Source: Proteromonas lacertae (Eukaryota > Sar > Bigyra > Opalinata > Proteromonadidae). Taken from it: DNA of 64,000 nt. Under the pieces are notes generated by a model. It was given only the letters and a program-made list of their open reading frames with translations. It ran no database searches and had not been told where the DNA came from. A program made the translations under genes and the position numbers. Positions 45,254 to 54,234 of the stretch are shown here, piece after piece. Position 1 is the stretch's first letter. Every line of letters starts with the position of its first letter. The stretch lies in assembly GCA_002245135.1 (NCBI GenBank), contig NGBS01000611.1, positions 1 to 64,000 on the forward strand. The letters are read 5' to 3'.

Positions 45254-46317
45254 ATGAAATATGTCGCTTTGTTGTTGTTAATATTATTAGTTAGCAGTGT
45301 AAAAAGTGATATAAATTATGAAAGATGGATGGAAGATAATAAGGATTTTATTGCTAATAAAACACTCTATAATATTGTTTTACCAGGAACTCATGATACA
45401 GGTATTATCAAAAAATATATATTTGTATAGGATCATATAGATTTTCTGATAATATTGCTCCGGGAGGTTCAGGTGCTGAATTTGACGCTTTTATAAAGTT
45501 AGCTGAAATATTACACATTCCTATAGCTGATGTAATAAGACCATGGAGTTTAACACAAACAGGAAATATAACTCAACAATTATTATCTGGTTTTAGACAT
45601 TTTGACTTGAGAGCAATATTGGATCATAATAATTGGTATACCTATCATGCATTAGAAGGAAATTTAATCCATGATATAATAATAGAATTAAAGAACTTCA
45701 TTACTTCTCATCCTTTTGAAATTGTGTTTGTAGAAGTAGGACATACATATCCATCAGTAAAAGGATATAATAATACTGAATTATTATATCTAATATCTGA
45801 TTTAGTAGGTGACTATATGATTAAGAAGGATATGGATAATAATAAGGAGTTATATGATATTACACTGAAAGAGATGTGGGAAATGAATAGAAGGTTAATA
45901 TTTTCATTTGATGAATTTAGTGATACACTTTATAACGATTATTTCTATTATCATACTTCAATATGTGAAGGTGTTTATGCTAATACTCCCAAAGTTGATG
46001 AAATGATTAAACATAATGATGATATGATTAAAGGAAGAGTGGAAGGGTTTATTATGCAAGTGTCATATACTTTAACTGCTACTGTATTGTTCATTTATGA
46101 TATATTGTAGACTGATACGATTTTAAGTTCAATATTACCAAATCATCCAAAGTCAGTGATTGATTTAGCGAAAAAAGCTCAGAAAGAGTTGAATAATTGG
46201 TTAGCAAAACATAAGACTGATTTATTTGGTAGTATTATAGATGTTGATGATTTTGTGAATTGTAAAGCTGTAGTTGATTTTGCGATTGAAATGGCTAAAA
46301 TACCTTTAAAAGTGTAA
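45254..46317 (+). CDS. Secreted PI-PLC X-domain protein 3
   Basis: Exons 45254-45401, 45431-46083 and 46111-46317, 335 aa. Signal peptide (MKYVALLLLILLVSSVKS), LPGTHDTG with the catalytic His, IRPWSLTQ, HFDLRAILD, TYHALEGN keeping the second His although the preceding His of other copies is Tyr, and VEVGHTYPS. The first intron lies inside the Gly codon of GTHDTG, exactly where PI-PLC-1 has its intron; copies 2 and 4 have lost it or never had it. ATCAAGC lies 20 bases upstream. Confidence 0.88.
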
Positions 46318-46426
46318 TAATATGATAGTGTGTGATAAAAATATTGATTGGGCAAAAAATAAAAAATAAAAAGGACATGATCTGTCCAAATCCCAATTTT
46401 TCTAATTCAATTTCTGTGTGTTCTAT

Positions 46427-47481
46427 ATGAAATTTCGTCAATATTTAATCTGTTTTGTAATATATATGATAAATTATTCACTTGAATACAAATATGATAG
46501 ATGGATAGAAGAATCTAGATCTATTCTCTCAGAAAAGACACTTTTTGATGTAATGCTGCCTGGTACCCATGATTCAGGAACATATAGTCTTGGTGAAAAT
46601 ATATGTCCAGGTGGTGGTGGAGGTAAAACCAATGAAATCCTCAAAGTCACCAACGCATTGTTATTACCAGTCCAAAAGATAATGAAGAGATGGTCAATTA
46701 CACAGAATGGAAATATAACAACTCAACTAAATGCAGGAATGAGATATTTTGATATAAGAGCATTATGGGATAAGGATCAATGGTATATACATCATGCTCT
46801 GGAAGGTGAATATATTCATTCTGTATTTCACCAAATCAAGAACTTTCTAGATATTCATGTATGAAATTAAGGAAATATATATATAATTGATTAGAAATAT
46901 GAAGTTATTTGGATTGATGTAAGTCATACGGATTTTTCAGCTGATGGATATAATAATACAGAATAATTATACCTAATAACTGATATAATTGGATATTATG
47001 CAATACCAACAGAATTGGAGATAAGAGAATTGAAATTCAAAAGAATGTGGAAGAATGATATAAGGTTAGTGCTAACATTTGATTTATTTGAAGAAACACT
47101 AGAAAATAACAAGTATTTATATAATTATATTATATTAATAATAGATTTTTCTTTGTAAATGATCTCGTTGAAGGTGCTTTTGCAAATACGCCATATAAAG
47201 AAGAAATGATTATTCATAATACCAATCTATTAGATGAAAGAAGTGAAGGATTAATTTTGCAGATTAGTTGGACAATTACTCCAGGAATAGAAACAGTGTT
47301 GTGTTCAGCATTACCTGGAAGACCTCAGAGTTTGCTTGCACTTGCTGTTGATGCTAATAGTGAGTTTTTAAAGTGGTTTAATGCAAAAAGGAAGTTATTG
47401 AAAGGTACTATTGTTATGGTTGATAATTTTGAACAAGCTGAAAGTTTGGTAAAATCAGCTATTTTGATTAGTAGAAGTTAA
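46427..47481 (+). pseudogene. PI-PLC X-domain protein 4 with an in-frame stop
   Basis: Exons 46427-46858, 46895-47112 and 47145-47481, about 328 codons. Signal peptide, LPGTHDSGTY, MKRWSITQ, YFDIRALWD, IHHALEGE and WIDVSHTDFS are intact. In exon 2 a TAA at 46964-46966 replaces the Leu codon of NNTELLYL seen in copies 2 and 3. All else, including both introns and the C-terminal VMVDNFEQAES, stays in frame. This is either a very young pseudogene, a base error, or a truncated product lacking the second half of the barrel. Confidence 0.75.
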
Positions 47482-47694
47482 GTAATTTAAGAATATATAA
47501 TGTAATCAATTTTTTAATGATATTTTTCATTTTTATTCCATTGTAATTTGCTCATTATCATTATTTTACATTATGAAAACATAATTTTACTGATATGTTA
47601 AAACTGATGAAAAAAAACAAACTGATTCAAGCTTCCATTCAAGCAATTTCTGTTATTCGTTTTTTAAAAATATCTAAAAAGCCTATCACATTTT

Positions 47695-48094
47695 ATGAAA
47701 AATCAAATGGTATAATAGTTCATTTAATTTCTACAGACAACAAGGTCAGGTTTGTCATTAGCTCCAATTCGATCATCACCCATTCCAAGTTTTGATGCAA
47801 GTTATAATGATGATCCGTTATTCAAATGTTCATCGTTAAGTTCATCAATGCCTAAACTAGCTCCTTTACCTTCATCACAGAGATTTATGCCACTTGTTTA
47901 TCGTATGATTAGAATAATTTATTTTATTAGCACAAGACAGTGAATTGATGATTCCAGAAGTTTCAAGCAACAGTCGTAAGTTACAACCTCTAAATGTTCA
48001 ACATAACAAATTTCCTATGTATAAAAAGCAATCAATTAAGAAAAAGAAGAGTTTACATCCTTTAGAACCATTGCCATTGCTGTGGAATAAATAG
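47695..48094 (+). CDS. Small Ser/Pro-rich basic protein, unknown
   Basis: Exons 47695-47709 (15 nt), 47737-47902 and 47931-48094, 114 aa. The short first exon encodes MKNQM. The body has SSPIPSFD, SSSMPKLAPLPSSQRF and a basic KKQSIKKKKS stretch before LEPLPLLWNK. No domain is recognisable; probably disordered. The gene model rests on two consistent 27-28-nt GT-AG introns and a TCAAGC pair at 47625-47645, so it is a moderate call. Confidence 0.5.
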
Positions 48095-48296
48095 TAGACA
48101 TTTATTTCTTTTTCATTTTTCGATTTTACGTTTTATATTTAAACAGTTATTTTGTATTTATCTTATATAATTTTTTTCGTCAATTCTTATTATATATATT
48201 TTATGTTGGGGTTATAATGTTTTAAAACAACAACAACAAATAATAATAATAAAAATAATAATCTAAAAAAAATTCTCTGAAAAAAAAGTCATTAAT

Positions 48297-49431
48297 CTAA
48301 AGAATTTCATTAATTTTCTTCTTTTGTTCTTCAGTCAATGCTCTAGGATATTGAATCAACAATTTAACATGTAAATCACCAAATTCAGAAGGATAATTAT
48401 GAACAGGCATACCTTCACCCTTCAAATCAATTACTTGGAATGGTTTACTCACTTCATCTTTATTCTCAACAGTAACACTATGTTGGTCCATATGATGAAA
48501 TGTCTTTGAAAATCCTAATAATGCTTCTTTCAATGATATTTTCAAATCCATATACAATTCTTTATCTTGTCTAGTGAATCGATAATGTGGTTTCAATTTT
48601 AAATCAAATACAACATCACCAGGAATCATTCCTGGAGTTTGTTTACTGGCTCTCTCAAACCTGACTTGATAGTCACTTGGCATACCTTTTTCGATCACCA
48701 CATCCAATACTTTATCTTCATTAACTACTTTATTACCATGACAGTGTGGACAAGCCTCTTTGTATGTATTTCCTTTACCACCACATACTGGACAGGTTTG
48801 TTGGGTTTGAATAACGAATCCTGGAGCTACTTGTTGATTTACATTAACAACACCTTTTCCACCACATTTTTTGCATTTTTTTGTCTCACCACCCTTTGCA
48901 CCAGTACCTCTACATTTTGGACAGATTACACTTCTATTGATTTTTGATTTCTTTGTAGCTCCATTATATAGTTCTTCTAAAGTAACTTCCAAGTCTAAAT
49001 GTGCATCAGCATCTTTTCTTCTTCCTCTACCACCACCTCCTCCAAATCCACCAAAGAATAAATCCTCTAATGTTGTTGGTCTATTTCTTCGTTGGCCATC
49101 TTCTTCTAATCCTTCTTCCCCATCTATATCATATACTGAACGCTTATCTGGATCAGATAATATCTATTTAATTAGAATATATTGTGTTATACTTCATAAG
49201 CATGAGAAATTTCTTTGAATTTTTCTTCTGCTTCTGCATTTCCCTTATTTTTGTCTGGATGATATTGTAAACTAAGTTTTCTAAAAGCTTTCTTTATTTG
49301 CTGATCAGTTGCATCTCTTTTAACTCCCAAAACTATAATAAAAGAGTAAAATGCATTTGATACTTTCATATAAATCTTTGCCAGCATAAACCGATAGTAT
49401 TAATAACCAGCAGTAACAAAATGTATTTCAT
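48297..49431 (-). CDS. Class A DnaJ co-chaperone with signal peptide (ER type)
   Basis: Exons 49364-49431, 49193-49332 and 48297-49163, about 357 aa. A signal peptide ([15 protein letters not shown]) is followed by a J domain with [20 protein letters not shown] and YHPDKN, a Gly-rich linker ([12 protein letters not shown]), a zinc finger with four C-x2-C-x-G repeats ([32 protein letters not shown]) and the substrate-binding C-terminal domain. Like yeast Scj1 it should assist lumenal BiP in folding; no HDEL-type signal ends the protein (KKINEIL). One extra base in exon 1 near 49385 separates the signal peptide from the J domain. Confidence 0.88.
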
Positions 49432-49649
49432 TTTGATCTATAAACAGTAGAATTTGGCTTATATAGAAAAAATGAGATATAAAAAAATTCAATAAACAAA
49501 AAAGATAATCTATAATACATCATACTTCCTCTAAAAAACAAAAATTGAATTGAAAAAATGTTTGTCAATGCTCAAGCTTCTCATTATTTAATTTCCATTT
49601 TTAACAACCAAAACATATATACAGATAAATAAACATTAAATTACTTAAA

Positions 49650-50822
49650 TTATACATACTCATAAATATTATTTGACATATAGTACAATCCACCAGGTGA
49701 TAAACCATGAATCCATAAATAATTCTTCTTTATTTCATCAAAATTTATGAATTTTGTTTGTATAAAATCAGATACTCTGTGATTGAATATATTATACTGA
49801 CTAATATTACAATATTGCAGTAACATTCCTAAATAAACATCATCCATAAATATTATCTTCTTCATATAATAAGAAGCATTTAATACTTTCTTAATTGTGT
49901 TTTCTGATAGGAATATACATGGACCTTGTGGATAATCTGGCCAATATTCACCAGAATAAGCAGAATAAGTGACATACCATTTTTTCCATCCATTCATTTT
50001 CGAAGAAATGTGATGAATTACTCTCTGATGTTTGTACACAGCTGAAATCACTGGATATACAGTAGAAATACTATGAAAATGTTCTAAATAATAAGGAATA
50101 TTAAGAAATATATCAATTTGATGCATTACAACATATTTGTAGTTTTTACAATGATTATTTATCCATCTTAAACTGCCAATCATATTATATGGTAGTTTAT
50201 AATACTCTCCAATAAAATCAAACTGAATTATATCTCCATAGTATTGATTTTCTTCACTTATCAATCTATTTATATTGTCTATTTCACTTGTTGTAGTGAA
50301 AAAGAATGTTTGAATAAATGAATAATTATAATACATTTTTCTATAAGTATATCTCTCTAGGAATGATTCTACTGGACTTGTTATTACCAATATTAATTCT
50401 ACACCATTTTTACATGGATTTATTGGGTGGATATTAATATTAATATTAATTGGATGTTTTAATATAAATTTTGGTGAGTATATATTCTTTGCTCTATTTT
50501 TAATACCTTCATATAATAATCCGCACTTCAAGAAATAACGGAATTTGCAATTCATATAAGCATTATATCTCGTAGACAGTCGTTTATTCATATACTTCAC
50601 ATATACTGTATATTTCCTTTTATATACACTTAGATTACCTTCAACCATGGTAAACAAAGGAGGATATTGAGAAGCTTTCTTCAAATCATAACCATTTTGT
50701 AAACAAATCCATAAATCATAAAAATAATCCAATTTCTCAGTATATAAAAAAAGATACATAGTTAAATTAATTGAAATATCTACAATTATAATCAATAGGA
50801 AGAATAAAAAGAGTTTACTCAT
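49650..50822 (-). CDS. GT31-like type II membrane glycosyltransferase, copy 1
   Basis: 390 aa, intronless. Short cytosolic start, signal anchor (LFLFFLLIIIVDISI), stem, then a galactosyltransferase-type catalytic domain. Family blocks: ERYTYRKMY (for RR..IR.tW), YYGDIIQFDF.GEYYKLPYNMIGSLRW (for Y.DI+..DF.DsY.NLTlKt..), KYVVMHQIDIFLN, YPQGPCIFLS and the EDvyvG-like MDDVYLG. The DxD position reads QID. Golgi lumen and a beta-1,3 transfer of galactose or N-acetylglucosamine would be the family expectation. First of three same-direction copies; it ends with the shared LWIHGLSPGG block. Confidence 0.75.
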   Translation of the reverse strand: MSKLFLFFLLIIIVDISINLTMYLFLYTEKLDYFYDLWICLQNGYDLKKASQYPPLFTMVEGNLSVYKRKYTVYVKYMNKRLSTRYNAYMNCKFRYFLKCGLLYEGIKNRAKNIYSPKFILKHPINININIHPINPCKNGVELILVITSPVESFLERYTYRKMYYNYSFIQTFFFTTTSEIDNINRLISEENQYYGDIIQFDFIGEYYKLPYNMIGSLRWINNHCKNYKYVVMHQIDIFLNIPYYLEHFHSISTVYPVISAVYKHQRVIHHISSKMNGWKKWYVTYSAYSGEYWPDYPQGPCIFLSENTIKKVLNASYYMKKIIFMDDVYLGMLLQYCNISQYNIFNHRVSDFIQTKFINFDEIKKNYLWIHGLSPGGLYYMSNNIYEYV

Positions 50823-50925
50823 TATTCAAGTTTGACAGGAATCAAGCTTACATAAACATTATCAATTATAATAATCACACATCAAAAGAAAAACAACGAA
50901 TCAATTATAAATTAATCCTACACGA

Positions 50926-52042
50926 CTATTGATATAGAGTTTTTGATAAAAAATAAATAGAACCTGGAGTTAAAGCATGAATCCACAGCAAACCATTTCT
51001 AATTTCATCAAAGTGAATATATAGGATGATTTGGATAATTTGACACAATATTCTCATCATAATTACACTGAGAATTAGTTGAACCAGTATAATTCAACAA
51101 CAAACCAATAAATACATCATCCATTGGCAATATCGTTTTAACATGATAAGTAGCATCATCTAATGCATTAATCAAACTCTCTGTAAACATAATACACGCT
51201 GCTGATGGGAAATTAGGGTAAAATGAGAAAGGATAGACAGATTTAGGCACATACCATTTCCTATATATACTACTCGTATCTCTAACTGGTGCATATCCAT
51301 AACGAATTAATCCTATCAAAGGACATACCTTTGTGATTGTAGAATTATAAATATGTGTTAAAAAATATGGAATGTTTATAAATATATCTGTTTGATGGTG
51401 GATTATATATTTGTAATTTGAACAGTGAGACTTTAGCCATCTAATAATACTTATCATTATTACGGAGAGTTTATAATAACTACCTTCAACATTAAATTGG
51501 ATAATATCGTTATACTTTTTGTTTTCTTCTATAATAAATGAATTAATTGTTTGATTTTCACTAAAACCCATAAAGAAAAACAAAGGGTAGTATTCATTTA
51601 GTAATTGGTAAGACTGTCGATATGCATGACGTTCAAGAAATGAATTTGGAGAGGTCATTATAGATATAATCAAATCTGTGTTAATACATTTTGCATTTGA
51701 TTCTAGTCTAATACTTGTTTCTACTGGGAATGCAATAGTATCATTTGGAGGTATATTATTAGCTACTGGCAATTTAAATCCTTCAAAATTCTCACCACAA
51801 TCAAGTATTCCATACTTTGTACAATTTTTATAGTTATTATACCTACTATGCAGCTGTTTATCTAAACGATCGTATAATTCATCATAATTTCTAGATTTAA
51901 ACGGATCTGGTGGTAGAAGATAGAAATACCTTCTTCTTTTAAAGTGAAAACTAGTACTTAGCATAAGTGCAACTGACATACATATCATGAATGTGGAAAA
52001 TGATATGAACAGCACAAGTATAAGCATTTTGAATTCTGACAT
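50926..52042 (-). CDS. GT31-like type II membrane glycosyltransferase, copy 2
   Basis: About 372 aa, intronless. Signal anchor (VLFISFSTFMICMSVALML), conserved blocks ERHAYRQSY, KYNDIIQFNVEGSYYKL, KYIIHHQTDIFIN and MDDVFIG. Near 51020 one base shift is needed; without it the frame ends at 51008, losing the last 30 residues that match the other copies (HFDEIRNGLLWIHALTPG). It sits between copies 1 and 3 with spacers of about 100 and 75 bases. Confidence 0.7.
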
Positions 52043-52116
52043 AGATCTGATTTAACCGCACAAAAATAAAAATAATTAAAAAAAACTCAATAAATAGCTA
52101 CCTAATTAAATAATAT

Positions 52117-53229
52117 CTATATTGGCTTAGTCAATTTCCATATATGATACATAAATCCAGGTTGTACACCGTGCAACCATAATAAATTTGTCTTAATCTT
52201 ATTGACTTTCTTTATACTATTAACAGAACTTCTAACACTATATCTTACATCATATTGCTTAATGTCAGTATTATTCATCAACAGTCCTAAATAAACATCA
52301 TCCATAAATAAAACAAAATCATATGAATAAGACAGTTCACATATTCTATTTGTTGCATATTCTGAAAATAAAATGCAAGGACCTTGAGGATAATCTGGAA
52401 ACTTATCATAAGGATAAACAGACTTAGGTAATTCCCATCTCTTGTAAAAAAGACTGGTAGTATTTCTAATTGGACCTCTATTTGTGTATGTAGATGATAT
52501 AACTTTATATACTTTGTCTTTAACTCCAAATACTTGAAAGTAATACATAATATTAAAAAACACATCGCTTTGATGTTCGACTATGTATTTATACTTTTGA
52601 CAATGTTCATTTAACCATCTTAAGCATCCAATTGTCTGATATGTTAAATTATAATAATGACTAATAAAATTGAATTGAATTATATCATTATATTTTTCAT
52701 TTTCTTCTTTTATAAATTCATTTATTGTTTCATTCAAACTCATTCCAACAAAGAAATAATACTCTACGTCATTATAATATTCATTGTATATCTTTCTATA
52801 TGTATATCTTTCAAAAAACGAATCAGGTGCTGCATTTATTCCAATGATTAATTCCATATTATTTCTACAAATATGTGTTGATTGTATAACATTTTTTATT
52901 ATGATAGGAAATGGCAATAAATACTTTAATGATGTTGTTGTTCTTCTAATGAAAATCTTGTTTCTGCCCTCTATGAGTTTCAAGCATTCTTTCAGAGTAT
53001 AATTGCAAGTATTATACTCACTATCCAACAATTCTAAATATGAATCATATTGCGTATTATTTTCAAAATTATAATCCTGATTTGATCCTCTGTTATTTCT
53101 CAGATTTACTCCATTAAGAAAATTCTGTTCTTGTATATAATCATTAGACAGCATATTATCATATCTGTTTAGAAAAATAATTATCAAAGCCATCATAAGA
53201 ACACAAGCATAAATAAAAAAAAATTTCAT
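52117..53229 (-). CDS. GT31-like type II membrane glycosyltransferase, copy 3
   Basis: 370 aa, intronless, clean frame. Signal anchor (FIYACVLMMALIIIFL), catalytic blocks ERYTYRKIY, KYNDIIQFNFISHYYNLTYQ, KYIVEHQSDVFFN, YPQGPCILFS and MDDVYLG, ending LLWLHGVQPGFMYH. NLTYQTIGCLRW keeps the family NLTlKt motif best of the three. A palindrome of the TCAAGC element lies directly upstream. Confidence 0.78.
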   Translation of the reverse strand: MKFFFIYACVLMMALIIIFLNRYDNMLSNDYIQEQNFLNGVNLRNNRGSNQDYNFENNTQYDSYLELLDSEYNTCNYTLKECLKLIEGRNKIFIRRTTTSLKYLLPFPIIIKNVIQSTHICRNNMELIIGINAAPDSFFERYTYRKIYNEYYNDVEYYFFVGMSLNETINEFIKEENEKYNDIIQFNFISHYYNLTYQTIGCLRWLNEHCQKYKYIVEHQSDVFFNIMYYFQVFGVKDKVYKVISSTYTNRGPIRNTTSLFYKRWELPKSVYPYDKFPDYPQGPCILFSEYATNRICELSYSYDFVLFMDDVYLGLLMNNTDIKQYDVRYSVRSSVNSIKKVNKIKTNLLWLHGVQPGFMYHIWKLTKPI

Positions 53230-53238
53230 TATACATGT

Positions 53239-53265
53239 TCAAGCTTTTCTTTAAAAAGCTTGAAG
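53239..53265. promoter_or_regulatory. 11-bp inverted repeat of the TCAAGC element
   Basis: Arms TTCAAGCTTTT and AAAAGCTTGAA around five bases, between the divergent starts of GT31 copy 3 (53229) and the 53357 gene. It is two head-to-head copies of the element seen singly before other genes. Confidence 0.55.
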
Positions 53266-53356
53266 TATAAAAACCTTATTTTCTCATTAGTTTATGATTA
53301 TTACTACCTATTAACAATATAACAAATATATATATAGAATAATAATTATTTTATAA

Positions 53357-53945
53357 ATGTCATTGAACCAACAATTTATAAATCCGCAATTACAGTCACT
53401 GGCTGAAAAAGAATTACATTTTAAAAAACAAATGGTTTACTGTTATATAGCAGAACTTGTATGGAATTATATATTTTGATGAAATAGGTATTTACTTTTT
53501 TGTCTTGTGTATGTGTATCATATTATTCTGCAATATGTGTTATTTGTGTCATCATACAATTTTCAATGTTATCATGTCCAGAAAGTAAGAATAACAAATG
53601 TTACAATGGGAGTGTATAATTATATTTTTATGTATAGATCATTGCATTATCAGTGATAAGAATAATCGGATATTTGTTTTTTGGAGGATTATGTGGATGG
53701 TTGTTGAATGATGTTATTACTACTAATAGAAATGTATATTATGCTAGATTTTGGTATATATTCGGAGTAATATTGATATTTATATCACTTGTACTATGCG
53801 TATATTTATATTATTTATCATTCTAAACTTTCTATAGGGTTTTATATTATCAAAACATATTCAATACAATACTCTATTCAAATATGTCAATTTTAAATCA
53901 TATACTACAATAGATATGTCAAAAGGTGAAGCAGTTGATGTTTAA
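53357..53945 (+). CDS. Small four-TM protein, unknown
   Basis: Exons 53357-53458, 53488-53613, 53638-53799 and 53838-53945, 165 aa, clean frame. The N-terminus is polar (QLQSLAEKELHFKKQ). Four hydrophobic segments follow: MVYCYIAELVFTFLSCVCV, ICVICVIIQFSML, IIGYLFFGGLCGWLL and FWYIFGVILIFISLVL, with a small extracellular-type loop CPESKNNKCYNG holding two cysteines. The topology resembles tetraspan proteins, but no CCG motif is present. The tail ends SKGEAVDV. Confidence 0.6.
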
Positions 53946-54234
53946 TTATTTTATTTATGTATATTATGACTAATGTTTGACTTATTTAGTATTGTATGAA
54001 AATGTACATTATACTTTGATATTTTATTTTCTATATTTCATTCATTTGCAATAAGTAGATTGTTTTTGATCAATGTATTGTATTTAGAAAAGAAGGTTAG
54101 GATTATGAGATTTTTTGAACTGGTGTTACGAAATATAATGAAAATTTTCGCACCAAAAGAAGAAAAAAAGAAATTTGATTGGTTAAATGTCAGTTGTAAT
54201 TTTTGATTTTTATTTCATTATTTCTCGTTAAATC

